A DNA stretch of 64,000 nucleotides, from positions 1 through 64,000 of the forward strand of contig JAJXZW010000002.1 in NCBI GenBank assembly GCA_021779855.1. Reading direction: 5' to 3'. Positions within the stretch are counted from its first letter, which is position 1. Each line of letters opens with the position of its first letter. Made by a program: the position numbers and the translations under genes. Below are positions 15,627 through 24,502 of this stretch, one piece after another. The notes beneath the pieces were generated by a model. It worked only from the letters and a program-made list of their open reading frames with translations. It was not told the origin of the DNA and did not search any database. Source of the DNA: Actinomycetes bacterium. Its GTDB lineage: Bacteria > Actinomycetota > Acidimicrobiia > Acidimicrobiales > RAAP-2.

Positions 15627-17742
15627 CCGGCGCCCGCCCGGCCCCCCGTCCGCCCTCCTTCCCCGGGGCGGGCGGGGGACCGGGCACGCGCGCGCGAGCG
15701 AGGGCGCGCCGCCCGAGCAACCCGAGGGCGCTCGGCAGTACCACCGCGCGCACCACCGCCACGTCGACGAGGACCCCCGCGGCGAGGCCGAGGCCCAGCT
15801 CGGCGAGGCCGGCCACCCGCCCGATCGCGAGCCCGCCGAGCGCCCCGACCATGACGAGGGCCGCGGCGCTCACCACCGCCCCGGTGCGCGACAGTGCCTC
15901 AACGATCGCGCGCTCGGCGTCGCCGTGGCGGTCGAACGCCTCGCGCGCGCGAGCGAGGATGAACACCTGGTAGTCGGTGGAGAGCCCGAGCAGGAGCGCG
16001 AAGAGGAAGACGGGCACCCACCCGTCGACCTGGCCGCCGGCCGGGGTGCCGAGGCCGAGGCGCACGACGGCCACGGTGGCCCCGAGGGCGACGGCCTGGC
16101 TGGCCAGGGCGAGGGCCCCCGAGAGGAGGGCCAGCACCCACGACGAGAGGGCCAGGCCGACGAGGAGGGACGTGAGCCCGAGCGCGACCGCGGCGACGAG
16201 GGGCGCGGCGGCGTAGACGCGCGCGAGGAAGTCCACGCCCTGGGCCGGCGCCCCGCCGACCTCGACGGTGGTGCCCGCGGGGAAGCGGGCCGCCGGCACG
16301 AGGACCCCGCGCACGCGCTCGACGAGGGCCTGGGCGGCGGGCGAGCCGAAGGCGTCGCGGGCGACGGCGTCGACCTGGGCGTAGCGCCCGGACCCGGCGA
16401 CGAAGGGCGCGGCGGTGCCCACGGCCGCGATCTCGACCTCGGGGTCGCGCGAGAGCGCGCTCGCCAGGCGCATCCGTGCGGCGGCCTCGCCCGGTGCCGC
16501 GTCGCCGCCCACCCGGTGCGTGTCGACGACCACGGTGAGAGGGGTGGCGACGCCCGGGCCGAGCCGGGTGCCCACGAGCTCGAGGGCGCGCACCGAGGCC
16601 ATGGACCGGGGCAGGGCGGCGAGGGTGAGGGGCGTGAGGCGCAGCGCCACGAGGGGGCTCGCGAGCGCGAGGAGCACTACGAGCGACCCGGCCAGGGCCC
16701 GGCGGCGCCGGGCGAGCACCGCACGGGCCAGCCGTCCCCAGGCATCGCGGGCGACGCGCGAGGGTCGTGGAGCCCGTGCACGGGGCCCGAGGAGCGAGAG
16801 CACCGCCGGGGCGAGGCTCAGTGCCGAGGCCACGGCGGCCAGCGCCACCACGAGTCCGGCGACCCCCAGGGAGCGGACGAAGTCGACCGGCTCGAGGAGC
16901 AGGGCCGCGAGCCCGGCCGCCACGACGAGCCCGGAGAGCACGACGGTGCGTCCGGCGCTCGCCATCGTGGCGACGACCGCGGCGGTGGGGTCGGCCGCCC
17001 CCCGGTCCTCCTCGCGCAGGCGGTGCACGAGCAGGAGGGCGTAGTCGACGGCGAGGCCGAGCCCGACCAGCTCGACGAGGTTGGGCGCGTAGAGCGAGAT
17101 CGTGAGGTGGCGCGCGAGGAGCTCGAGGACCGCGAGGGAGGTCCCGACGGTGGCCAGGGCGATGGCGAAGGGCACCACCAGCGCGGCGCCCACCCCGAGG
17201 GCGAGGCCGAGCAGGACGAGCGCCGCGACGAGCGCGACGGCGAGTCCCCGGTCGAGGTCGGCGCGCAGCACGGGACCCAAGTCGCTCTGCAGGGCCGGGG
17301 GGCCCGTGAGGAGCGCCCCGGCGGGCCCGTCGACGGCGAGGCGGCGGCGCAGGGTCCCGGTGAGGGCGGCCGCCCGGGTGAGATCGAGGGGCGTGCTCAC
17401 GACTGCGTACCAGACTCCGCCGACGGCCCGGCTCTCAACGATGCGGGCGTCGCCCACTCCGCGCAGCGCCGCCGCGAGCTCGGCGCGCAGGGTCCGCTCT
17501 CGGGCCGCATCCAGGCGCCGGCGGGCCACCACGACGGTGAACGACCCGTCGACGTTCTCGTGGAAGGCCCGCGCGAGGGTCGCGTCGGCGGCGGCCGAGG
17601 GCGTCCCGGGGACGTCGAGAGACGTCGAGAGCCGGCTCGAGAGGGACCCCGCGCCGCTGAACCCGAGGGTCGCGGCCACGGCCCAGAGGAGGAGGACGGC
17701 CACGCGGGCGCGCACCACGGCGCGGACCCAGCCCTCGGACAC
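15619..17742 (-). CDS. MMPL/RND-family transporter
   Basis: 707 residues with the twin-module RND layout: TM1, an extracytoplasmic domain, a block of five or six TMs (GLALGVGAALVVPFAIALAT onward), a loop, then a second TM1, domain and TM block. The FGLAVDYALLLVHR-type segment (GLAVDYALLLVHRLREE) and GLSTDYQVFILARAREA are the conserved Asp-Tyr proton-relay motifs of MMPL proteins. It should be a proton-driven exporter of lipids or hydrophobic compounds in the inner membrane. Its stop overlaps that of the large exported protein, tail to tail. TACACT lies close upstream of the start. The very long + strand ORF 15925..18168 is its shadow. Confidence 0.9.
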   Translation of the reverse strand: MSEGWVRAVVRARVAVLLLWAVAATLGFSGAGSLSSRLSTSLDVPGTPSAAADATLARAFHENVDGSFTVVVARRRLDAARERTLRAELAAALRGVGDARIVESRAVGGVWYAVVSTPLDLTRAAALTGTLRRRLAVDGPAGALLTGPPALQSDLGPVLRADLDRGLAVALVAALVLLGLALGVGAALVVPFAIALATVGTSLAVLELLARHLTISLYAPNLVELVGLGLAVDYALLLVHRLREEDRGAADPTAAVVATMASAGRTVVLSGLVVAAGLAALLLEPVDFVRSLGVAGLVVALAAVASALSLAPAVLSLLGPRARAPRPSRVARDAWGRLARAVLARRRRALAGSLVVLLALASPLVALRLTPLTLAALPRSMASVRALELVGTRLGPGVATPLTVVVDTHRVGGDAAPGEAAARMRLASALSRDPEVEIAAVGTAAPFVAGSGRYAQVDAVARDAFGSPAAQALVERVRGVLVPAARFPAGTTVEVGGAPAQGVDFLARVYAAAPLVAAVALGLTSLLVGLALSSWVLALLSGALALASQAVALGATVAVVRLGLGTPAGGQVDGWVPVFLFALLLGLSTDYQVFILARAREAFDRHGDAERAIVEALSRTGAVVSAAALVMVGALGGLAIGRVAGLAELGLGLAAGVLVDVAVVRAVVLPSALGLLGRRALARARVPGPPPAPGKEGGRGAGRAPAT

Positions 17743-17840
17743 CGGCGCAGTGTACAGAGCGCCCGGATGCGAGCGGGAGGGACCGAAGGCCCCGGTGGTC
17801 GCCCGACGGTGCCATCCACCCCGTCGAGCCCCCGCCTCGC

Positions 17841-17846
17841 TAGCCT
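17841..17846 (+). promoter_or_regulatory. -10 box TAGCCT(GG)
   Basis: One of the recurring TAnnnTGG boxes. It lies 27 bases before the ATG at 17874, leaving room for the GGAGG site. Confidence 0.45.
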
Positions 17847-17873
17847 GGTGGCAGCGCAGTTTTGGAGGTCAAC

Positions 17874-18110
17874 ATGGGCGATCTTCACGAGGCGGCGGCC
17901 ATCCACTGGGCTGAACGCTCAGGTCGGACGCGCCAGCCCGCGTCGGGGCCTTGCGGGTGCTCGAGGCACTCCTGTTGGCACCACACGCACTGCCGCTCGA
18001 CCGGGGTCGTGCGCGTGTACCGGGAGCCTCAGCCCAACCGGGAGTTCCCGCCGTCGGTCATCCTGTGTCGGGAGTGCGCCGCGCCGACCCAGCGCACGCG
18101 AGTGGCCTGA
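17874..18110 (+). CDS. Small Cys/His-rich protein
   Basis: 78 residues from the ATG at 17874, which has a perfect GGAGG five bases upstream; the track start at 17862 is too early. The centre carries SGPCGCSRHSCWHHTHCRST and then VILCRECAAPTQ. That is six Cys and several His arranged like a zinc-binding knuckle. It is transcribed divergently from the MMPL gene, with a TAGCCT box in the 131-base gap. I cannot assign a function; metal binding or redox switching is inferred from the residues alone. Confidence 0.6.
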   Translation: MGDLHEAAAIHWAERSGRTRQPASGPCGCSRHSCWHHTHCRSTGVVRVYREPQPNREFPPSVILCRECAAPTQRTRVA

Positions 18111-18615
18111 ACCCGGGTTCGACGACTCCTTGACCGGGCGGGCCGGGTCAACGCGACGGCGTGGATGATCACCGGGAACCGGGGTGACGCGCACGGCGCT
18201 CGGGCGGGTGCCGGGGTCTAACGGCACCTCGATCGCGCGGAAGCCCCCGACACCGGGGGGCGTGAGCGCCGGGCGTTACGGGCCGTCTGCTTCAGGGCGG
18301 GCCAGGGTGACGGCGGGGTGCTGCCGAGGGCGCGCGGACGCGGAGGCGGCACGCGCCCGCCACGGCGTCGAGGGTCGCCCTGGCGGGCGCGCCCCGACGG
18401 TGATGCCCCTAGCCGCCGAGAGCCTGCGGCCGCGGCGCGAGCCGCTCGATCGGCGCGCAGCGCCAACGGTGGACCCCGAGTCAGGCGAGTCCGTCCTTCG
18501 ACGGGACGCCACGCACCCGTCGCGGACGCTCGAGCGGCCCCGCCGGCGCTCGGCGCTCCAAGAGCACGTGCTGCCTGATGGCCGGGAGTGTCCGCCGTTG
18601 GCTAGGTTGGCCGTC
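18111..18615. other. Gene-free stretch
   Basis: The track extends the DUF3048 frame back to 18184, but that sequence is Arg/Pro-rich and lacks start signals. I see no RNA gene or strong repeat. The -10-like TAGGTT at 18603 lies at its right end. Confidence 0.5.
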
Positions 18616-19635
18616 GTGCGCCGCCTCGTAACCCCGCTCGCCCTCTCGCTCGTGCTCCTCGGCCTCCTCGCGGGACCCGCGGGCGCCTCGGGCACGACCA
18701 CCTCGACGACGTCGACGACCGCCCCGCCCTCCACCACGACGACGGCCAAGCCCGTCTACGTCGACCCGCTGACCGGCCTGCCCGACCCCCACCACCTCAC
18801 GCTGCACCGCTCGGCCCTCACCATAAAGATCGACAACACCCCGGAGGCCATGCCCCAGTACGGCGTACAGGACGCCGACGTCGTCTACGAGGAGATCGTC
18901 GAGGGCGGCATCACGCGTCTGGCCGCGATCTTCGACTCCCAGCTGCCCACGGTGGTCGGGCCCGTGCGCTCGGTCCGGCGCACCGATCGCGAGATCGTCT
19001 TCCCGATCGGGGGGATCTTCGCCTTCAGCGGCGGGGCGGAGTACGCCCTGCGCAGCATCGCCACGGCCCCCGTGAAGCTCTACGACGAGTCCAACAGCGG
19101 CGCCGCGATGTTCCGCGATCCCAACCGGGTCGTGCCCCACAACCTCTTCGCGAACGCCGAGCTCTTGATGCGCAAGGACGGCGTGCCCCGCCCCACCCGG
19201 CCGCTGTTCACGTACCTCGCCCCGGGTCAGTTCGCGCACGGGCCCAAGGTGCAGGCGTTCACCGTCGGCTTCGCGGCCGGCTACGCCGTCACCTACACGT
19301 GGAACCCGACGACGCGGCACTGGGACCGGTCGCTCTTCGGCGCCCCGGAGAAGTCGGCCAACGGGGTGCAGCTCGCCCCGAAGAACGTGATCGTGATGTC
19401 GGTCGACTACGTCGGGGGCGTGGGCGTGATCGACTCCTACGCGCAGCTGGTCGGCTCGGGGCCGGCCGAGGTCTTCACGGGAGGCGTCGTCCAGCACGGC
19501 CACTGGTCACGGTCGAACCTCTACCACCGCACCGTCTTCACCAACGACCAGGGGAAGGTCATCAAGCTCGCCCCCGGCCAGACCTGGGTCGAGCTGCTCT
19601 CGAACACCGAGAACGTGACGATCGTCCCGCGCTGA
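18616..19635 (+). CDS. DUF3048 (YerB-like) exported protein
   Basis: 339 residues from the GTG at 18616, where TAGGTTGG lies just upstream and suggests a leaderless message. The signal peptide is LVTPLALSLVLLGLLAGPAG, followed by a Thr/Ser linker and the DUF3048 domain. Hallmarks are the opening DPLTGLP, the KIDNTPEAMPQYGV segment, DVVYEEIVEGGITR and the GPVRSVRRTDREI block. DUF3048 proteins such as Bacillus YerB are extracytoplasmic and of unknown biochemical function. Here there is no lipobox, so the protein is probably released or held by the linker. It converges with the pseudopilin-like gene, stop to stop, with no gap. Confidence 0.85.
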   Translation: MRRLVTPLALSLVLLGLLAGPAGASGTTTSTTSTTAPPSTTTTAKPVYVDPLTGLPDPHHLTLHRSALTIKIDNTPEAMPQYGVQDADVVYEEIVEGGITRLAAIFDSQLPTVVGPVRSVRRTDREIVFPIGGIFAFSGGAEYALRSIATAPVKLYDESNSGAAMFRDPNRVVPHNLFANAELLMRKDGVPRPTRPLFTYLAPGQFAHGPKVQAFTVGFAAGYAVTYTWNPTTRHWDRSLFGAPEKSANGVQLAPKNVIVMSVDYVGGVGVIDSYAQLVGSGPAEVFTGGVVQHGHWSRSNLYHRTVFTNDQGKVIKLAPGQTWVELLSNTENVTIVPR

Positions 19636-20082
19636 CTAGAGGTCGGCGCAGCCAGCCGCGCCGGCGAGGGTCTGGTGGCCGTGGGGGCCGCCCACCGGTC
19701 GCACGCCGACGCTCGTCCCGGTCCACTCCAGGGTGAACGACCCGTCCCCCGAGGGCCAGCGCTGGCCGGCCAGGGGCCCGCCCGGCCCCGTGGCCCAGGC
19801 GATGCCCGCCGGCGGGGGCGCGCCGTGGAGGGTCTCGTAGGCGGCGACGGCCGACTCGATCGCCGCGACGTCGGCCACGCACGCCGCGCGGGCGGCCGCC
19901 GGTGGGGCGCTCGACAGAGCCGAGACCGCTGTCGTGCCCCCCGGTCGCGTCGCGGGGCCGTGGCCAGGCGCCGGGCTCCCCCCGATCGTCTGGGAGAGGA
20001 CGATCGAGCCCAGTACGAGCACGATGACCACGCCGGCGAGCGCCGAGACGACCGAGACCCCGGCCTCGTGGGGGCCCCTCAT
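19636..20082 (-). CDS. Pseudopilin-like membrane-anchored protein
   Basis: From the ATG at 20082 the protein has 148 residues. The short basic leader MRGPHEAG is followed at once by a 20-residue hydrophobic helix (VSVVSALAGVVIVLVLGSIV), as in type IV prepilins. The usual Glu at +5 is Ser here. The globular part has CVADVAAIESAVAAYETLHG, a helix seen in actinobacterial GspG/PilA-like proteins, and two Cys near the ends. It may be a minor pilin or pseudopilin, or just an N-anchored exported protein. No pilus assembly genes lie nearby. The track's start at 20280 adds an Arg-rich stretch that is not credible. Confidence 0.6.
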   Translation of the reverse strand: MRGPHEAGVSVVSALAGVVIVLVLGSIVLSQTIGGSPAPGHGPATRPGGTTAVSALSSAPPAAARAACVADVAAIESAVAAYETLHGAPPPAGIAWATGPGGPLAGQRWPSGDGSFTLEWTGTSVGVRPVGGPHGHQTLAGAAGCADL

Positions 20083-20363
20083 GGACGTCGCGCGCCGAGG
20101 GCGCTCGAGTGAGGCTCGACCGGGTCGATACGGTGGTGGGCCGTCCAGGGGTCCTCGGGCGTCGTCGCCCCGCGGCCCCGCGCCACCCGCTCCCCGCCGC
20201 CGACGGGCCGCCCGACGGCGATCACGTACGCCACCGGGTCGTGCCCGACGCGCGCTCTGACCACCCGGACTGACTCCCAACGCGCCCGTCGTGGGACCCG
20301 GCGCACCCGTGCGACGGTGGGCGAGGAGGGGGGCGACACGCCCTCCGGCCTAGCACGCCCCGA

Positions 20364-20891
20364 TCACGGCTCGCCCGCGAGCCGGAAGGACCGGGTCCTC
20401 GCGTAGGGCGCACCGGCCCTCGGGCGGGTGAAGAGCCCGAGGTCGGTGACGAGGAACGGGCGACGCACTCGGGCAGGGATGGCTCGGGCGTCGACCTCGG
20501 GGAGCGGACGATCCCGTCGGGCCCGCGCCAGGGTCAGGTGGGGGACGAAGGTGTACGCCCGCGGGGCTAGCCCGAGGGCCGCCTCGAGCGCACCGCGCAG
20601 CGCGGTGACGCCGTCGCCCTCCACCGTGAGGTACCGCACGCGCTCGTCGAAGGAGGCCACCTCGCCGAGGCGGACGGGGAACGGGGCGGTCCTGGCCGCG
20701 ACCGCCCGAACCGCGTCGAGCCACGCGTCGTCGGCCGGGAGCTCGGGTGGGGCGACCATGGTCACGTGGGGCCCGACGTCGCGCATCCCCAGGTCGGCCA
20801 GGACCCCCGCGAGTTCGCGACGGACTCGAGGCGGCGGCTGGAGCGCGAGGTAGCGCGACACCCGGGCCGCGGGGGGATCGCGCGAGACCAC
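20364..20891 (-). CDS. 2'-5' RNA ligase family protein (2H phosphoesterase)
   Basis: 175 residues with the two signature HxT motifs of the 2H superfamily, HVTMVAPPE and HLTLARARRD, spaced about 80 residues apart, and an N-terminal RYLALQPPP strand. Members act as cyclic phosphodiesterases or RNA ligases (ThpR/LigT); the cellular substrate here is unknown. The start is a GTG, with TAGGCT seven bases upstream and no ribosome binding site, so the mRNA is probably leaderless. Confidence 0.8.
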   Translation of the reverse strand: MVSRDPPAARVSRYLALQPPPRVRRELAGVLADLGMRDVGPHVTMVAPPELPADDAWLDAVRAVAARTAPFPVRLGEVASFDERVRYLTVEGDGVTALRGALEAALGLAPRAYTFVPHLTLARARRDRPLPEVDARAIPARVRRPFLVTDLGLFTRPRAGAPYARTRSFRLAGEP

Positions 20892-20897
20892 GCCGCG

Positions 20898-20903
20898 AGC
20901 CTA
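20898..20903 (-). promoter_or_regulatory. -10 box TAGGCT before the 2H phosphoesterase gene
   Basis: The minus strand reads TAGGCT, six bases before the GTG at 20891, which fits leaderless transcription. Confidence 0.5.
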
Positions 20904-21152
20904 CGGTCGAGGGCTCGCCGGTGTCGCGAGGGCCGCGCCGGGCACCGGGGACGCGTCGGCCAGGGGTGATGAGCGGACCGGCCCGCGACGACGCCCGTCC
21001 GTGGCCGGAGGCCCTCGTCGACCTTCCGATCTCGCCCCCGCCACCACGGGACTCGCCGTCACGAGCGCCGCGGGGTCGGCGACGGCGGCGGACCGCCGAC
21101 GGAGCGCCGCTCGAGCGCGGGCGTCCCCGGGGGCGACCCTCGCGGGGACGGC

Positions 21153-21695
21153 CTACTGGCAGGTGAAGGACAGGTCGCGCGTGGTGACCCGACGCGCGTC
21201 GCCCGCCACCACGACCACCTCGGCCTTTCCCGAGGCCGTGCCGCCCGGCGGCACCGGGGCGGTCGTGAGGGGCTCGGGGGGCGTCTGGATCGGTGACGAG
21301 CCGGCCGACGTCGGGAGGCTCACCGTGACCTGGCACAGGCCGAGGCTCGCGCGGCCGCCCACGTTGGTGAAGGTGGCGCGGACCTCGACGAGGTCGGCGT
21401 TGAGCGGGGTGACCGAGGTCACTCGCGCCTCCAGTCGGGCCCCCGTGATCATCGCCTCGCTCACCACGACCCAGCCCACGAGGACCAGCACGATGAGCGC
21501 CGCCACGACGAGCGCACGGCGCCGGTTGCGCCGCCGCCGCGCGGAGAGGGGCTCGGCGGGCTCGGTCTCGGCGGCGACGCGGGCCCGCTCGGGGTGGGCG
21601 AGCAGGTCGGCCTTGGCCGCCCGGAACTCCTCGTCGGTGAGCTCGCCGGCGTCGCGGTGGGCGATCAGTCGGGCGAGCTCGTCGGCGACGCCCAC
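21153..21695 (-). CDS. SHOCT-domain membrane protein
   Basis: 180 residues. The N-terminus (ELARLIAHRDAGELTDEEF and on to AAKADLLA) is a SHOCT domain, a short oligomerisation module. A basic stop-transfer region (RRRRNRRR), one TM helix (LVVAALIVLVLVGWVVV) and an extracytoplasmic beta-rich domain with two Cys that could form a disulfide follow. The outer domain resembles small FxLD or DUF4352-like Ig folds (VRATFTNVGGRASLG). The function is unknown. Only six bases separate it from the Ddn-like gene upstream of that on the map (21702..22139); all lie on the minus strand, so this gene is the last of that transcript. Confidence 0.7.
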   Translation of the reverse strand: MGVADELARLIAHRDAGELTDEEFRAAKADLLAHPERARVAAETEPAEPLSARRRRNRRRALVVAALIVLVLVGWVVVSEAMITGARLEARVTSVTPLNADLVEVRATFTNVGGRASLGLCQVTVSLPTSAGSSPIQTPPEPLTTAPVPPGGTASGKAEVVVVAGDARRVTTRDLSFTCQ

Positions 21696-21701
21696 GTCGG
21701 G

Positions 21702-22139
21702 TCAGTCGACGCGGACCAGCTCGACCACCGGGATGGCCCGGGACGTCTGGCGCTGGTACTCCGCGAACTGGGGGTACGCGTCGCTCTGGAGGCCGTAGAC
21801 GCGCGCCCGTTCGTCCTCCCCGAGCACTTCGGCCCGCGCCGTGTAGGTCTGGCCGTCGCGCTCGACGGTCACCGAGGGATCGGCCACGAGGTTGAGGTAC
21901 CAGTCGGGGTGCTCGGGGTGGCCCCCTCGCGAGGCGAACACGTAGACGTGGCCGTCGAGCTCGAGGTACATCATCGGGTTCTCGTAGGTGCGCCCGGTAC
22001 GGCGTCCGCGGGTGTGCAGCACCAGCAGCGGGGCACCGGCGAAGGGCCCCTCGTGCAGCACGCCGCCGCTCGCGCGCAGGGCGTCGATCACCTGGCGATT
22101 GAAGTCGTTGGGCTCGGGTCGGGTCGTGGTGTCGGTCAT
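21702..22139 (-). CDS. Deazaflavin (F420)-dependent nitroreductase-like protein, DUF385 family
   Basis: 145 residues from the ATG at 22139. The DUF385/Ddn-type split-barrel fold is recognisable from PLLVLHTRGRRTGRTYENPM, VFASRGGHPEHPDWYLNL and the C-terminal AEYQRQTSRAIPVVEL. Family members bind reduced F420 and reduce quinones or nitro compounds, which supports an actinobacterial host with F420. TAGTCT lies upstream at 22153-22158. The next gene in the same direction is the SHOCT protein, six bases after its stop. Confidence 0.85.
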   Translation of the reverse strand: MTDTTTRPEPNDFNRQVIDALRASGGVLHEGPFAGAPLLVLHTRGRRTGRTYENPMMYLELDGHVYVFASRGGHPEHPDWYLNLVADPSVTVERDGQTYTARAEVLGEDERARVYGLQSDAYPQFAEYQRQTSRAIPVVELVRVD

Positions 22140-22177
22140 GGTCGCTCGCCTCAGACTACCGAGCCCCGCGCGCCGCG

Positions 22178-23815
22178 TCAGGAACCCGCCGGCGCGACCG
22201 AGGCCAGGTTGTTGCGCGACGGCGCGTAGCGCCCGGCGGGACCCCGACCGACCAGGCGCAGGATGTTGTTGGTCATCGTCGTCATGAGCGGGGCCGGACA
22301 GCCCGGGTCGCTCGGGGGGCACGGCCGCAGGTCGCCGATCCACACGTTGTTGCCGGTGTCCACGACGCCCGCCAGGCTGTGGGGATCGGTGAAGTAGACG
22401 AAGTCGGCGTAGGTGTAGCCGGCCCAGGTCGTCGAGCTGAAGGTCCCGGTCGAGGTCGGGACGGGTGAGTGCGAGAGGACCTCGAGGTTGGTGGGGTTGG
22501 CCGCAGACGGGATGACCCGGTCGATGTCCGAGGCGATGACTCCGGGGATGGTCGAGCCGTCGTGCAGCCCGGTCCCGCGGTAGAGCCAGGACCCGGCGTC
22601 GGTGACGACCATGGGCGCGCTCGCCCCCGGGGCCAGGTAGCCCACGTACTCCTCGCCGATCTGGGGCACCGGGGACCAGTCGGCCGGCGGGTCCTCCCAG
22701 GTGTTGCCGGTGACCTGGCCGGGCGGCCCGTGGCCGAAGAGGGGGTCCTCGGCGCCGTTGCGGTAGTCGACCTCCTGGCGGTCGGGACCGAGCGGCGAGG
22801 GCTGCAGGCGGGCGTGGCGCACCATCGCCGCCGCGCCGAAGTAGACGACGTTGACCCCGCGCGCGGTCGCGCGCAGCACGGCCATGCGCTCTTGGTAGGT
22901 CCAGGTCTCGTCGTGGTCGAGGGTGAGCAGCGCCCGGTGGGCGAGGAGGAGGGTCGGGTGCTCGTCGAGGGTGATGTCGGTGATGTAGGTCACGTCGAGT
23001 CCCTCCTTCTCGGCCAGGCGCACGAGGGGGTACTCGTTGGTGAGGAAGTCCGAGGAGCCGGCGCCCGTGTCGTAGGGGCGGTCGAAGGACACCACGCGGG
23101 CCCGGTTGCACGGGGGGTAGGAGCTGTTGTCCAGGATGCACGGCCCCACCCCGGCGTAGTAGGAGAAGCCGCCGTAGGTGTTCCAGCCCTGCTCGACGAG
23201 TGAGCGGTTCATGATGACGTAGGTCGCGTGGCTCTGCGGGTCCCAGATCGTGAGCGGGACGTAGCTCGCGGCGCGGGGGCCGGCCACGAGCTTCAAGAGG
23301 TAGTCGCCCGGCACGAACGCCGGGGTGACGACGAAGGTGAGCGACGGAGCCCAGTTGGCGCAGCTGACCATGTTCGTCGAGGGGTCGACCGGGCAGGCCG
23401 GTTGGCGCTGACCGTTGAGCAGGCCCGAGCTCCAGACCTCGCGGGCGCCGAAGCCGTGGTAGTAGCCCATCCGGTAGGCGACGACCCGGTAGCGCGGGAG
23501 GTCCGTCGCCACTCGCAGGGTGACGCTCTGGCCGATCGCCGCGTAGGTCGTGTCGGCGAAGCCCTGGATCGCCGTGACCGAGGTGTCGGGGCCGATGCGC
23601 CACGACGAGGTGCCCGGTCGCTTGTTCTCGGCGACGATGGCCGAGGACACCACGCCGTCGGGGCCGGGGTAGGTGCGCGCCACCGCGGTGGTCGTGGTCG
23701 CGCTCGCCGGGGGCGACGTGGTCGTCGTGGTCGAGGTGGCCGAGGCCGCCGCGAGGGGCGTCACGCTCAACGCGAGGGCCGCGAGACCCACGGCGAGTGT
23801 GCGGCGGCTCTTCAC
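22178..23815 (-). CDS. Exported N,N-dimethylformamidase beta-subunit-like protein
   Basis: 545 residues. The signal peptide (RRTLAVGLAALALSVTPLAA) and a Thr/Ser/Pro linker precede a domain matching the large subunit of N,N-dimethylformamidase: YRMGYYHGFG, VSFDRPY, SDFLTNEYPLVRLAEKEG, DHDETWTYQER and VNVVYFGA, then a C-terminal beta region. Such domains occur in many exported actinobacterial proteins with no light subunit beside them, as here, so amidase activity is uncertain. The GTG start has GGAGGAAA upstream, and TACACT further out. It is divergent from the PEBP gene. Confidence 0.8.
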   Translation of the reverse strand: MKSRRTLAVGLAALALSVTPLAAASATSTTTTTSPPASATTTTAVARTYPGPDGVVSSAIVAENKRPGTSSWRIGPDTSVTAIQGFADTTYAAIGQSVTLRVATDLPRYRVVAYRMGYYHGFGAREVWSSGLLNGQRQPACPVDPSTNMVSCANWAPSLTFVVTPAFVPGDYLLKLVAGPRAASYVPLTIWDPQSHATYVIMNRSLVEQGWNTYGGFSYYAGVGPCILDNSSYPPCNRARVVSFDRPYDTGAGSSDFLTNEYPLVRLAEKEGLDVTYITDITLDEHPTLLLAHRALLTLDHDETWTYQERMAVLRATARGVNVVYFGAAAMVRHARLQPSPLGPDRQEVDYRNGAEDPLFGHGPPGQVTGNTWEDPPADWSPVPQIGEEYVGYLAPGASAPMVVTDAGSWLYRGTGLHDGSTIPGVIASDIDRVIPSAANPTNLEVLSHSPVPTSTGTFSSTTWAGYTYADFVYFTDPHSLAGVVDTGNNVWIGDLRPCPPSDPGCPAPLMTTMTNNILRLVGRGPAGRYAPSRNNLASVAPAGS

Positions 23816-23889
23816 GGTTTCCTCCGGCGTCGTGCCCGTCGCGAGAGTGTAGGGGCCCGGCGCGGGGTGCGCCGGTCAAGGGGCCTCGC

Positions 23890-23895
23890 TAGAGT
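23890..23895 (+). promoter_or_regulatory. -10 box TAGAGT before the PEBP gene
   Basis: TAGAGT lies 30 bases before the ATG at 23926, which has its own AAGGAGG site. Confidence 0.4.
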
Positions 23896-23925
23896 CGGCG
23901 TGACGCTCTCGACAAGGAGGCAGCG

Positions 23926-24453
23926 ATGTCCCGTAACCCCTACGCCGAGCTCCCGGCCGTCCCCTCCTTCGAGGTCACCTCGGAGGACATCGACGGGGGC
24001 GCCGAGCTGCCCCGAGCCCAGGTGAGCGGCCTCATGGGCGCGGGCGGTACCGACACCTCCCCCCAGCTCTCGTGGCGCGGCTTCCCGAAGGAGACCGAGA
24101 GCTTCGCGGTCACCTGCTACGACCCTGACGCGCCGACCGCCTCGGGCTTCTGGCACTGGGCCGTCTACGACCTGCCCAAGGGCGTGACCTCGCTGCCCGC
24201 GGGGGCGGGGGACGGCCACGGGGGCCTGCCCGAGGGGGCGATCACCCTCGCCAACGACGCGGGCCTGCACCGCTTCATCGGCGCCGCCCCGCCGGCCGGC
24301 CACGGGCCGCACCACTACTACTTCGTGGTCCACGCCCTCGACGTCCCCAGCCTGGACCTGCCCGACGGGTCCACCCCGGCCTACCTGGGGTTCAACCTCT
24401 TCACGCACACCCTGGCGCGAGGGATGATCGTCGCCACCTACGAGCAGCGCTAG
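23926..24453 (+). CDS. YbhB/YbcL-type phosphatidylethanolamine-binding protein (PEBP/RKIP family)
   Basis: 175 residues with the PEBP anion-binding signatures [30 protein letters not shown] and a C-terminal [18 protein letters not shown]. Bacterial PEBP proteins are cytoplasmic or exported; this one has no signal peptide. Their ligands and roles are poorly known. AAGGAGG lies six bases ahead of the ATG. It begins the rightward run that leads into nadK, 49 bases beyond. Confidence 0.9.
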   Translation: MSRNPYAELPAVPSFEVTSEDIDGGAELPRAQVSGLMGAGGTDTSPQLSWRGFPKETESFAVTCYDPDAPTASGFWHWAVYDLPKGVTSLPAGAGDGHGGLPEGAITLANDAGLHRFIGAAPPAGHGPHHYYFVVHALDVPSLDLPDGSTPAYLGFNLFTHTLARGMIVATYEQR

Positions 24454-24502
24454 CCCAGCGACACGACGACCGTTGTCCCCGGATCCCCGCACGAGGCCGA
24501 CC

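Noticed and set aside
15925-18168. 747-residue + strand ORF
   Set aside because: Gly/Glu/Arg-rich antisense shadow of the MMPL transporter, which has proper TM segments and motifs.
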